Program-made: the position numbers and the translations under genes
Shown here: in pieces, positions 8,393 to 18,253 of the stretch
Layout: each line of letters opens with the position of its first letter
Position numbering within the stretch: the stretch's first letter is position 1
Assembly: GCA_011763485.2 (NCBI GenBank)
Contig: JAANSK020255718.1
Coordinates: 1 to 22,706, forward strand
Reading direction: 5' to 3'
DNA length: 22,706 nucleotides
Source of the DNA: Isoetes engelmannii
Taxonomy: Eukaryota > Streptophyta > Lycopodiopsida > Isoetales > Isoetaceae
Notes under the pieces: model-generated
What the model was told of the DNA's origin: nothing
Database searches by the model: none
The model's input: only the letters and a program-made list of their open reading frames with translations

Positions 8393-9812
8393 GGCCTTTG
8401 AGACAGTTCGTTAAGTTGACGATGAATTAAGTACGAGTGATTCCATAGTACATGCAACTTGTAAATGGTGCATTGAGAATATTGTGAAGGATGTAAAAGG
8501 TGCTTGTATATCTTTTACACCATTGGGGAAATGCTATAAGGGTATAGGCTCTTGGGCGAGATGCCCATGGAAATGACTGCAGACATTAAGGAGATGAAAG
8601 CCTTTGTTCATGTTTTTGGACCACATGAAGCGGACAACCTCGAAAGCAGCATTATAGAGCAATTAAGTCTCCTAATTAAGTGCCTCGATATTACTCTTTG
8701 TTCTAACAGAGATGCATTAAAAGGTCTTGGTACTTCTATGAATAATCAAATCGAGCAAAAATTTGCCTTAAAAAGCATTAGAGTTAGAAACATTAATGAA
8801 CTTTTCACTTTCGTTGGCCACACGCTATGCCCGAGATGGCTTTTAGCATAAGCTTGTCGTCAAGTTCTTGAATCCACAGGCCCACAGCTGTTCTCTTTCA
8901 AAACTTTTATTCACGATTGTCCATCCTTTGTCCCAAAAAAAAAAAAATAGATCTTCAAGGTTAAACCATTGGCTTGCCAGACCGGTGCAACAAAAAATAT
9001 TAAAGATCCATTTGTTGTCCACTCTATATTTACAGATCTTGGTGGAGCTGGAGCTAGCATGCATGACATCTAAAATTTGAAATAGTAGCTCATTCTGTAT
9101 ACATGCAGGAGGGTTTGATAGTAATGTGCACTGTCTTGTCAGGTATGAAGAGACTGTTGTTCCCCTACTTGAACAAGACTGATGAATTGAGTTGAATGTT
9201 AGGTGCATACTCACTCATAATCTCATGTGAAATGGTAAGATACGAAAGGAAGGAGTTGCAAAAGCAGTTACTTGGTCAACGACATGAACATAAGCAAAGT
9301 GGTCAAAAACTTCGGTTTGCAAGCATGGATTCTGAGGTACTGACTCTTGAAGCTGCTGCTGTGGAAGCAACCATCAAATCTATGATGAAAACATTTATAC
9401 AAGGGTCTACATTAATTCCTATGGAGTTTGGACTTGAATAACAGGCACATTGCACTTAAGTCCATAGAATCATCTGACCCCTGTCAATATTTTAGGTATC
9501 CATTGGTGATAAAGTTGATCAACTTTCTAATCATTCTAAATATTTACCAAGAAGCGTCTTTGAAGCCCATATACCATGTTCTATATTGTGGTCAATAATC
9601 TGCTGTAATATGATGATTCAATGTTGAATACTTCTATAATCAGCCAATCCAAGAGGCATACTTCTGGTAGAGAAATTGGGGATGGTGCTGATAATGTGGC
9701 AGATGGAAGCATTGCCAATTCACGCAGTTCAATACTTTCTAGTGCATCAAAAGTGTCCACGCAACGAAGAAAAGCTATAATGGATCTTGACTTATTGGAT
9801 GAGATTCAATGA
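8393..9812 (+). pseudogene. NAP1: NAP1/GNARLED (SCAR/WAVE complex subunit) relic
   Basis: Intact NAP1 (HEM family) is a large scaffold of the SCAR/WAVE complex, which activates ARP2/3 actin nucleation at the plasma membrane. Several ordered stretches match the C-terminal part of plant NAP1 as I remember it. At 8552-8851 there is ADIKEMKAFVHVFGPHEAD...LCSNRDALKGLGTSM. At about 9090-9145 comes HAGGFDSNVHCLVR. At about 9225-9400 there is EMVRYERKELQKQ...AAAVEATIKSMM, and at 9505-9614 SKYLPRSVFEAHIPCSIL. They are separated by stops and frame shifts, so no long protein can be made. Joining HCLVR to CIL needs removal of 9143-9202, which has GT...AG ends. The relic therefore seems to keep an intron and is probably not a processed copy. 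The N-terminal two thirds is absent. The serine-rich frame at 9621-9812 may be the variable tail. Confidence 0.75.
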
Positions 9813-10724
9813 TAGTAAACCTTAGAGGCAAAATGAGAGACATTCAAGTCATGTGGAATATAGTGAAAACAAAAAAGTCTCCTTTGTAGATTGAACGACT
9901 GACAAAGTACATGATGATAGTCCACTTCGATGATTTTAAATCTAGGTCGGGACCCATGCAAATGTTGAAAACTAGAGCTTTGAAGCCACATGCCCGGTAT
10001 CATTATGAATTCCAGCTTTCTTACTGGTGCATAAAAGATGGAAGGTAGGGCAGAGCTTTGATAAAGATCCAAAACATCTGATTTTGTCTCTGCAAAAGAT
10101 ATTAAGTATACAATGGGGTTGATATATCAGGCATGAGGTATTACTGGATTAGGGAGGCTTCCCATGGGCATGGAACTGGAGGTTTTCTCCAGTCGAGGAT
10201 TCGATGCATTCAGGTTTTAGACCTGGACAAAAAGTATTGCATCCCTATTTCTTGGCAGTGAGGTCGTGGACCTGAAACGGATCTATCGGCTCAGATTATC
10301 TGTTCATACATCAATGGGCTTAGATTTGCAAGAAAAAACCTTGAGGTCTGATAATCCACCGGAACCCAGAAACCTTGCTGGAGCTGAGCATTCAGGTTTC
10401 ATGGGAAACCCCCCTTAGAATTTTGCTACACATGTTACTTTCTTTTCAATGTTGTAATAGCTATGTCTGACTATGCTGCCTCACAATTGTTCCAGAAGAG
10501 AATAAAAGAATTGCATCTCCTGTGATGTTACATTTTCAATTTGTGCATACCATGTAAAACTCAAAGAAGCCATCCCGGTGACAAAAAGAAATGTGCTATC
10601 ATGGACTACGATGGTTAAAACCTGAGGTTTTTCACGAACGCCATAGACAAATGTATCGATATGGAATGCCATACTTGCAGTTTATATTGCATGGATGCTA
10701 TTTTCCGGATGGAAATCTATGATT
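9813..10724. other. No gene recognised
   Basis: Only short, unfamiliar open frames occur here. A perfect 7-bp hairpin (ACTGGAG, loop GTTTT, CTCCAGT) lies at 10175-10193 but has no context that would give it meaning. I read this as intergenic sequence, possibly very old relics. Confidence 0.45.
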
Positions 10725-11010
10725 GCAGCCCATGGCTATATTGGTGACCTTGAGAATGCCATCGGGATCTTAATCCTAGAATACCATGATGCATAAACAT
10801 TCAGAGCCAAGGAATTGTTCATGTTAGAGGATCTCAAAAGCTATTTGAAGAAATACATTGATATGATTCAATAAATATCATGGAACACAATGGTTAGAGG
10901 TTATGCAATGAATGTGCAACTGCAACCGAACAAACCCCTCAAACTCTTTCATGGAATGCCAGAGAGGTATGTAGTTTCTTACACTAGACTAATGGCATGC
11001 AGCATTTGGC
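10725..11010 (+). pseudogene. PLS-class PPR protein relic
   Basis: From 10875 the plus strand reads ISWNTMVRGYAM, then KPLKLFHGMPER and VVSYTRLMAC, in one frame to about 11000. This is the SWNxMIxGY...LFxxMPER pattern of PLS-class PPR motifs, which in plants usually belong to organellar RNA-editing factors. Upstream in other frames are YIGDLENAIGI (about 10738-10770) and SQKLFEEIH (about 10830-10860), which also fit PPR helices. Frame changes and stops (for example TGA after FEEIH) show it is not functional. No E or DYW domain was found downstream. The surviving piece spans only two to three motifs. Confidence 0.6.
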
Positions 11011-11992
11011 TACTCTATATAAAGTGGAATAGAGTAGTGGAATAAGCCCCTGTCGCATCAATCTATGGAAGGCAGAACCTTGGTTTACTAAGACCTAGCG
11101 AAGATTGGCAACCTGAGCTAGTATGACCTTTTTTTCATAAATGTAACTATGACATGTAGGACAATCATGAACAATAATAGGCTATGTATGCTTTATTGTA
11201 AGCCATCATCGCCACTGTAAAATATTGTCCTCGTGATGTTTTGTTAGATGTTGCATTGGGCTTATTTTCTAAACTATAATAGATTCTATAGAGCATGAAC
11301 TGAAGCATGTCATACAAAAATGAGAAAAAAATAGTGAAGAGATGGACTTATATGAACTTAAATTTGAGACTCCATAAGTAGTGGTGTAATGCTTTCCAAT
11401 CAATTAACAACAAAATTATTCTCAAGTAGAGGCTAGAAAGAGCACTGACTTATTAATGGCTAAATACAATGTCTCAAGGGTAGTGTACACTGCATTTTAC
11501 AGCTCGAGTTCAAGTGCCAGTGCAAGTTATGTGAGACATTATGATTGCTATCAACATCTATGTACCAACCCCACCGTACCACTTTATCGGTATCATAACT
11601 AGTAAGAATGCAATGAAGAATGTAAGGGGTACACATATGCTCTTAGAAATGAGAAATCTTTTTCTTACAAGAATAATATGTGCTTGAGCCTATTCACAGG
11701 TTCAAACATATGATGTTCTCATACAACACCTTATTTTCCTTCTATGTTTTTCTTTTCCTATCTTTCTCCTTGTTTTCTTCTACTTGTCCACGGTTCTCGC
11801 TTTTCCTCCCCTTTCCCACTTATTTTCTTCCTAATCTTTTCTTGTCTCCTATCTTTGTCCTTGTTTTCTGCTACTTTTTCCATCGTCCTTGCTTTTCAAG
11901 CGAAATATTGGCTCCCCTTTCGGGGTTGAGTTCCACGAAACGACGAGTCTAATTTGTCGCTTCCGTATTTTGAAGGTCGAATACCCAAGCAA
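11011..11992. other. Non-coding region with pyrimidine-rich tract
   Basis: No gene is recognisable. The notable content is a C/T-rich stretch at about 11730-11900 on the plus strand, carrying an internal duplication listed separately. The open frames over it are low-complexity artefacts rich in F, L and S. Confidence 0.5.
11758..11898. repeat. Pyrimidine-rich imperfect duplication, 91-bp period
   Basis: 11758-11806 and 11849-11898 share CTATCTTT, then TCCTTGTTTTCT, CTACTT and CTTTTC in the same order, with period 91. The whole 170-bp stretch is strongly C/T biased on one strand. Confidence 0.75.
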
Positions 11993-12005
11993 TCTTCTCT
12001 TTATT
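11993..12005. repeat. Left target-site duplication of the truncated LINE
   Basis: TCTTCTCTTTATT here is repeated exactly at 12830-12842. Together they bracket the LINE insertion, and the element's A-rich tail (T-rich on this strand) abuts this left copy. Confidence 0.85.
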
Positions 12006-12829
12006 TTTTATTTCTTTTTGAAGAATGAGAGGCAATTTATACTAGGTGGAAAACTAGTACAATGGGACGTCAAGGTAGATGAGGTAGCCCCACACTTCAT
12101 CCCTGACATCCGGATGCAACTTCGAAACCAGAAACTGGTGATGAAGACGAGATTTGATCTCTTGATAGAGGCTAGCAATAGGAATATTCAAACCTCTGAA
12201 GACGACATGACACCTCCGCTTCCAAACCGCCCAATAGACTAGGGTCCTGCAAATATTGAATGCCCACTTCTTGAAACGGGGCCATCTAGCAGGGAGAATG
12301 CCCAGAAGAAGCTGTTGACTTGTGAGGTGGGTCCGAAAAGAGGCCTGTATAGTGGACCAAATGTGGCTGAGATCGCCACAGAGCACAAAACTATCCTCTA
12401 TTGTTTCGGGAGCAAGTTTACAAACTGGACAAAGAGGACTAACAGATGGTTTGAATGAATGAACTCGGGCATTAGTCCTCACTGCCCTATGCACAATTTG
12501 CCAGAGCAGAATTGAATGTTTTGGAATAATGTTCTTATCCCACACCCTGAACCATACCGCTGCATGCTGGGCTTCCGGAACTCCTAATTGCCGGTGCACT
12601 GGGGGAGGCAAAGGGGGCTGCGTAGTGAGAAGTTTGTAGCAAGTCTGAACAATATTCTTCCCCCACGAAATATCCGCTACAAAACCCCAGGCACATTCAT
12701 TTTCGTGGTTGGGCCGCAAAGGGATGTTATCTGCTACAGCTTCCCATATGCCATAATCTCGCTCAGTCAATCCGAAAGTGTCCTTGAACTCTTGCCAAGA
12801 ACGAAGGAGTTCATTAGAATACCACATAG
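12006..12829 (-). mobile_element. 5'-truncated LINE insertion with 13-bp target-site duplication
   Basis: This 824-bp element lies between two identical 13-bp direct repeats. On the minus strand it runs from a truncated 5' end at 12829, through an ORF2 C-terminal region, to a short 3' UTR. It ends in an A-rich tail (AAAAAGAAATAAAA), next to the left repeat. These are the marks of target-primed reverse transcription. The bottom-strand nick context TATT|AA resembles the TTTT|AA preference of L1-type endonucleases. Preserved repeats and an open coding region suggest a fairly young insertion. It sits about 0.4 kb upstream of the MSH2 ATG in the opposite direction. It is a different LINE family from the fragments at 1088-1950 and 5651-7300. 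Confidence 0.88.
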
Positions 12830-12851
12830 TCTTCTCTTTATTAAGCAGCAA
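12054..12851 (-). CDS. LINE ORF2 C-terminal remnant with zf-RVT domain, 265 codons
   Basis: The open frame encodes the C-terminal zinc-binding domain found after the reverse transcriptase in plant L1-type LINEs (zf-RVT). Visible features are AWGF...ISWGKNIV (residues 54-68), WFRVWDKNIIPKHSILLW (100-117) and HRAVRT (121-126). The zinc knuckle has C141 and C144, and C158. The usual histidine five residues before the last cysteine is aspartate (D153), so metal binding may be impaired. The last part includes WAVWKRRCHVVF (208-219). The apparent start is accidental: its first codons derive from target DNA and the duplicated target site, because the element is truncated at 12829. RT and endonuclease domains are missing, so it cannot mobilise itself. 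I know of no reason to think it is expressed. Confidence 0.85.
   Translation of the reverse strand: MLLNKEKTMWYSNELLRSWQEFKDTFGLTERDYGIWEAVADNIPLRPNHENECAWGFVADISWGKNIVQTCYKLLTTQPPLPPPVHRQLGVPEAQHAAVWFRVWDKNIIPKHSILLWQIVHRAVRTNARVHSFKPSVSPLCPVCKLAPETIEDSFVLCGDLSHIWSTIQASFRTHLTSQQLLLGILPARWPRFKKWAFNICRTLVYWAVWKRRCHVVFRGLNIPIASLYQEIKSRLHHQFLVSKLHPDVRDEVWGYLIYLDVPLY
12830..12842. repeat. Right target-site duplication of the truncated LINE
   Basis: Exact copy of TCTTCTCTTTATT at 11993-12005. It abuts the truncated 5' end of the LINE. Confidence 0.85.
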
Positions 12852-13096
12852 AGATCTTTTATTTCAATACTGTTGCATAGCACAGATGGCTAGGTCGTTT
12901 GATTTTCAACTATTTTTTGGGCATATTCGACTTGTCTAATATGAGGGGGCATTCGACTTGTAGAATAAGCTTAGGATGTGAAGCCATGAGTCTAATATCC
13001 CCCGACGAGTTTATTCCACAAACCTAATACCCCCTCTGGAATCCAAATGGAATCCTAATGGGGAGCCAATAAATGCACCGCTCTCTTTTACTCCCC

Positions 13097-13104
13097 TTTC
13101 CCGC
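13097..13104 (+). promoter_or_regulatory. E2F-type box TTTCCCGC upstream of MSH2
   Basis: TTTCCCGC exactly matches the plant E2F consensus TTTSSCGC. Its position (about 165 bp before the ATG) fits a promoter element. E2F/DP factors drive G1/S expression of replication and repair genes; binding here is inferred. Confidence 0.55.
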
Positions 13105-13225
13105 AATTTGCCTCAAGCCTGCCTGCGTTACTGCTAGTTTTTTTCGAATAAATGTTGCAAAAATATAACATGCTACTTTGACCCTCAGGTGCTCATCGCC
13201 CTCATGCTGTGAGCTTATCTGTAGA

Positions 13226-13233
13226 ATTCCCGC
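13226..13233 (+). promoter_or_regulatory. Second E2F-type box ATTCCCGC upstream of MSH2
   Basis: ATTCCCGC matches the broader E2F consensus WTTSSCSS and extends to TTCCCGCC. It lies about 35 bp before the ATG, so it may be in the 5' UTR or at the transcription start. Confidence 0.5.
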
Positions 13234-13267
13234 CCCGCTTCAATAGAAAGAAGCAGCAGCTCGGCGT

Positions 13268-16200
13268 ATGAGCACAATGGAAAACATGGACGTTGCTGAA
13301 GGAGTGGATGAACCCAAGCTACCCGAGCTCAAACTAGGTAGCCCAATTCAGGATTTTTACATGTGCTTCTTATGCTGCTTCCATTGATTTAGTAGGCTAA
13401 GTTCCATGTATGCTGACATGCAGATGCAAAACAAGCACAAGGTTTTATAAAGTTTCATCAAAAGCTTTCAGAGGTTTGTCTTTTCCGATTCCACATTTCT
13501 GGACATTTGAGTTTATTCTCTTCATCTCACTATTTCGTCATTCCCAGGATGCCCAAATTGTCCGATTTTTCGACCGCCGAGTAAGTATATATATGCCATG
13601 ATGAATGTGGTACATGGCTTCTCAATGTATCTTTATAGGCTAGCATTATTCCTTGCAGAATAATCATTATCTCCATTTGGTTAGGATTACTACACAGCAC
13701 ATGGAGGAAACGCAACTTTCATTGCAAGACAATATTATAAGACAATGACTGCACTTCGACAACTAGGTTCTGGATCAGAGAGTCTTTCGAGCGTAAGCAT
13801 TAGCAAAAGCATGTTTGAAACTATAGTTCGGGACTTGCTGTTAGAAAGAACTGACCATACTGTGGAGCTCTATGAGGGAAGTGGCTCTAACTGGAAGCTG
13901 GTGAAATCTGCAACACCAGGAATGTTGGGAAGCTTCGAGGACGTTTTGTTTGCTAGCAATGAAATGCAGGATTCTCCAGTAGTTATGGCTGTTCTTCCAA
14001 ATGTTCGGGAGAATGAAAGGACAGTAGCCATAGCTTTTGTCGACATGTCCAGAAGAATATTGGGACTTACAGAGTTTCTTGATGACGACCAATATACAAA
14101 CTTAGAATCAGCTGTTGTGGGTCTTGGTTGTAAAGAATGTATAGTGCCCCAAGAATGTGGTAAATCACCTGATGGCCGTCGTCTGCATGACGTGATGGCA
14201 CGCTGCAATATCTTATTAACAGAAAAGAAAAGGAGTGAATTCAAATCTCGGGATGTTGACCAGGATCTTTGTCGTTTAGTAAAGGGGTCAATGGAATTCC
14301 ATAGAGAACATGTGGCAAAATCTGGAATGGCTTCTTGTGCCATGGCAGCATTGCTTGCTTATACAGAACTTCTTGGAGATGATAGCAATCATGGGAAGTA
14401 CAGCCTTCAACATTACAGTCTTGAAACATACATGCGATTGGATGCTGCTGCATTGCGTGCTCTTAATGTGCTTGAGAACAAAATGGACATGAATAAGAAT
14501 TTCAGCTTGTTTGGATTGATGAATCGTACTTGCACTGTTGGTATGGGAAAACGTCTACTGAATAGATGGTTGAAGCAACCCCTGTTGGATGTTACTGAAA
14601 TCCAATGCAGGCACGACATTGTACAGGCTTTTGTAGACAATGCTGACCTCAGAGAGAATGTTCGTCAACAATTAAAAAGAATTTCTGACATTGAACGTTT
14701 AAGTCGTAAAGTTGAAATACACAAAGCGTCTTTACAAGATATTGTGAAACTTTATCAGGCAACGCTCTTACCTGTTTTCTCACTATTTATTTTAACAATA
14801 CTAAACGTCTAATGGTACCATAAATTTACTTCTTTTTTCCTTTCTATATGCTGGGCTTACTGTTTGGTGAACTTTGATGGCAGGCCAGTGCAAGATTACC
14901 CCTCATTCGAGATATTTTTCAGCAATACGAGGGGGACTTCTCAACACTGTTTACTGAGAGGTATACCTCTGTTTTAAAAGAATGGACTAGTGCTGAACAC
15001 CTTGGAAAATATGATAGCCTCGTGGAGGCAGCTGTCGACTTGAACCAAATTCAGAATGGAGAATTTATTATTACTGCTGATTATGACCCAAGTTTGCAAG
15101 GCTTGAAGGAAGAACGTGACGCTGTTGAGGACCAAATACACAAAGTCCATCAGCAGGCTGCTAATGATTTAGATCTTCCTATTGATAAGGCGCTTAAGTT
15201 GGACAAGAGTTCACAATGGGGTCAGGTTTTTAGGATTACAAAGAAAGAAGAGCCGAAAGTAAGGAAAAAGCTTAGTGCCCAATATGTCACATTAGAAACT
15301 CGCAAGGATGGGATAAAATTCACAAACGCAAAGCTTCGGAGGTTAAGTGAGCAGTATTCCAAGTTGACAGAGGAATACACAGCAACACAAAAAAGTCTTG
15401 TGGGCAGAGTTGTTGACATTGCGTCCACTTTTGTTGAGGTAAGAGGTGCCTGTTTACTGTCATTGAATAATTATTTTATTTGATGATATTTGACGCTATT
15501 TCAATTGCAAGACTTGGACTGCTGGAATTCTGCTGGTTGTTAGATGGAAAACAGTGTTACAAGTTGCAACATTCTTCTATAGCAAGCGAGCTACTGTTGT
15601 AATTGCAAGCTATTGCTACCAAAATGTCATTGTTGTATGTTTGTGCAAAAGTCCCAGTTCACAAATCTGGCACTTCTGTTATAGACACCTATGTAAGCCA
15701 TTTACTGTGCCTGTTAATGAGCATGATATGTTGAGACAAGTAACGAAGGTTAAAGAGAAAAATTGCAGTAGAAGTGAAAAGAGGAGACAGTGTTGCATGT
15801 TGTTATTGTTATGCTTTTCTTGTGGTTTTATGATTAGTGCTAATTTAGTTGTCATTGTACGTTTTTGCAGATCTTTGAAGCTGCTGCTAGTCTTATAGCT
15901 GAATTAGACGTGTTGCTCAGCTTTGCGGATCTAGTTGTGAGCAGTCCAACTCCATATGTACGGCCTAGCATCACTGGTGGGGTAAGCATTGTGGCAGCAG
16001 GATATCGTTATATTTTCTTGATGACCTTGCAGACAGTTTGGTAGCCTGAAATTCGTGGCTTGCAGGATGAAGGTGACATTGTCCTAGAGGGAAGCAGGCA
16101 CCCCTGTGTTGAAGCTCAGGAGGGTGTAAACTTCATTGCCAATGATTGTAAATTGGTAAGAAATATTTATTCTCCTGCATTGCAATGGAATTGGATAGCA

Positions 16201-18129
16201 CTTAATCTTTCGTGTTCAAGGTAAGAGGAAAAAGCTGGTTTCAAATAATAACTGGGCCAAACATGGGAGGGAAATCCACATATATTCGGCAGGTAAATTT
16301 GAATTTCCAAAATACCTGCATAGTTACATCATGCAACTCTGATTCCATGTGTTATCTTTTATTGCATGCAGATTGGGGTAAATGTTTTGATGGCCCAAGT
16401 TGGTTGTTTTGTGCCATGTGATCGTGCAGAGATAAGTGTCCGTAGTTGTATATTTGCCCGTGTTGGTGCAGGAGATTGTCAGGTATATATCAGTGACAAT
16501 AGTCAATCAAAAATCTTATGCTAGAAAAATGAAGCTGATGCGAATGGAACTCAGAAAAAAATCACCTAAAATTAAGCATACTTACAGACATTTGCATCCC
16601 CATGAGATAAAGGGAACAGAACACACCATGATGCCTGTATCCCACATCTGGTTTCAAGCAAAAATTAGAACACTGGAAGATAAGAAAATTCCTGAAGTGT
16701 ATTAATTCATGCAGGTATAGTTTTCTTATGGAAAAGTAATTTTGACAATTGAAGGAGGACAGCTTGATCAGGAGGCACGAATAGATCTATCAGACTATGC
16801 TAGAGCCTTTGACCATGCTTTGTTCTTCTATCAATTTGCTCTGTGCGGTCACAAATGATATGCCACAAGCATCATTTATGCTATAGGAAGGGATGTCCAT
16901 GTTTTTGTTCTTCTATCAATCTGCACCGTGCGTTTATAAGTGATATGCCACAAGCATCAGTCATGCTATAGAGTAGTGAAACAATTAAACACTCGTTATT
17001 AAATGGATAGCTGCATGTTGGACATGCACAGGCTAGCTTTTCATTCTTAATATAAGGAATATGTTAAGTTATAGCGTGGCAGATTACCATCAGCAAACTG
17101 GCTTCATTGATGACATTTTTGTCTTTGTGTTCAGTTGCGTGGTGTTTCTACCTTCATGTCAGAGATGCTCGAGACTGCAGCAATATTGAAATCTGCAAAT
17201 GAAAGATCTCTTATCATTATTGATGAGCTTGGGAGGGGCACGTCGACCTATGATGGGTTTGGTGCGTACTTGAAGCATGGTCTTGTTAAAACTTAGCTTA
17301 AGAAAATCGAGTTTATTCTGTTCATTGCAGGCTTGGCATGGGCAATTTGTGAATACCTGGTCGAAGTAACCAGAGCTCCCACACTCTTTGCCACTCATTT
17401 TCATGAGCTCACAGCACTTGCTTACGCTAAAGGTCCTCCAATACATGGAGCTCCTCGTGGACCGCCAGTTGGCATTGTAAATTTACATGTTAGTGCGCAT
17501 ATTGATGATGAGTCTCGCAAGTTGACGATGCTTTACAAGGTAATCACATTATCCACCCTAACATCTCTCATGATGAATCTGTTACACCCGTTTCTCCATT
17601 GCTTTTGCATTTTATTTTGCAAAGCACAGGGAACTCGATTTGTAGTGGGGAGGAGGTTTATATTGGTGGTGATAATCAACAAATGCAGATTTTCTGTCTA
17701 AGTCCTCTGTGAATATCCTCTGCAGGTTGAAGAAGGACCTTGTGATCAGAGTTTTGGCATTCACGTAGCAGAGTTTGCACATTTTCCAGATAGTGTGGTT
17801 GCACTTGCCAGGAAAAAAGCTGCTGAGCTAGAAGATTTTTCTAGCCATGATCTCGAAAATGAAGACAAAACAAAGGAGGAGGTTTGTGGGTTTTCTTTTC
17901 AGGTTGTCATTTCTCTTTTTCTGATCAGTATTAAATCAAACAGGTTCGATGTAAACGTAAGAGGATAAGTGGTCCAGATGCAGATCGAGCAAAGCAATTT
18001 TTGTGTGACTTTGCTGCCTTGCCACTTGACAAAATGGACTATTCAGAAGCTTTAGAGATGGTTTCCAAATTGAAATCAGACTTTGTTAGAGATGCTGCAA
18101 ATTCCCCTTGGTTACAACAGTTCCTTTGA
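13268..18129 (+). CDS. MSH2: DNA mismatch repair protein MSH2, 13 exons, 947 aa
   Basis: MSH2 is the common partner of the MutS heterodimers (MSH2-MSH6, MSH2-MSH3 and plant MSH2-MSH7) that detect mismatches and loops in nuclear DNA. Exons: 13268-13337, 13424-13473, 13548-13580, 13685-14758, 14884-15438, 15871-15981, 16066-16155, 16221-16292, 16372-16482, 17135-17261, 17331-17539, 17726-17881 and 17944-18129. Every junction keeps frame and matches the plant MSH2 order as I remember it. The N-terminal mismatch domain covers about residues 20-130 ([23 protein letters not shown]). Connector, lever and clamp follow to about 640. The ATPase has Walker [10 protein letters not shown] (673-681), STFMSEM (727-733), Walker [14 protein letters not shown] (748-760) and THFHEL (786-791). 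The C-terminus ends WLQQFL. Arabidopsis MSH2 is about 937 aa. The start is the first of three nearby in-frame ATGs. Intron 4 seems to be GC-AG. Confidence 0.97.
14759..14883 (+). other. MSH2 intron 4, apparent GC-AG intron
   Basis: Family alignment joins KLYQ directly to ASARLPLI. That puts the donor at CAG|GCAACG and the acceptor at GGCAG|GCCAG. The donor is then GC instead of GT. GT alternatives at 14774 and 14807 stay in frame but would insert 5 or 16 residues not seen in the family. Confidence 0.7.
16221..16227 (+). other. Dual-specificity splice site at MSH2 exon 8 start
   Basis: The acceptor of intron 7 ends CAAG and exon 8 begins GTAAGAG. The same AG|GTAAGA string is a perfect 5' splice-site consensus. 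Used as a donor, it would remove exon 8, which carries Walker A. Confidence 0.5.
16814..16971. repeat. About 74-bp duplication inside MSH2 intron 9
   Basis: 16814-16885 and 16898-16971 both contain GTTCTTCTATCAAT, GATATGCCACAAGCATCA and ATGCTATAG in the same order. The period is about 85 bp, with roughly ten differences. Intron 9 (16483-17134, 652 bp) is the longest in the gene. Confidence 0.85.
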
Positions 18130-18253
18130 GATTTGGAATGTGCCCCTGAATGTAGTTTTGGGTCATCTGTTGGAACGGTTTTGTGCGGTTTTAAAGGATG
18201 CCTGACATCTAGATGGTTGTCCTCTTCGCTGAGACATCTGGAGCCCTTTTTGT

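Larger units (their letters stand above)
12843..13267 (+). promoter_or_regulatory. MSH2 upstream region / promoter
   Basis: This is the 425 bp between the LINE insertion and the MSH2 ATG. It contains two E2F-type boxes (listed separately), an AT-rich TATA-like stretch AAATATAA at 13161-13168, and a C/T-rich stretch near 13081-13102. A short motif, CATTCGACTTGT or its CATATTCGACTTGT variant, occurs twice near 12919-12961. The transcription start is not visible from sequence. If the TATA-like stretch is real, the 5' UTR would be about 70 bp. Confidence 0.5.

Noticed and set aside
10175-10193. Perfect 7-bp stem with 5-base loop
   Set aside because: A stem of this size is expected by chance in 22 kb, and no gene end or regulator context is nearby.
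11680-11952. F/L/S-rich frame resembling a membrane protein
   Set aside because: Low-complexity translation of the pyrimidine-rich tract. No start context and no conserved pattern.
13870-14640. Minus-strand frames inside MSH2 exon 4
   Set aside because: Shadows of the long MSH2 exon. The plus-strand product matches the family along its whole length.
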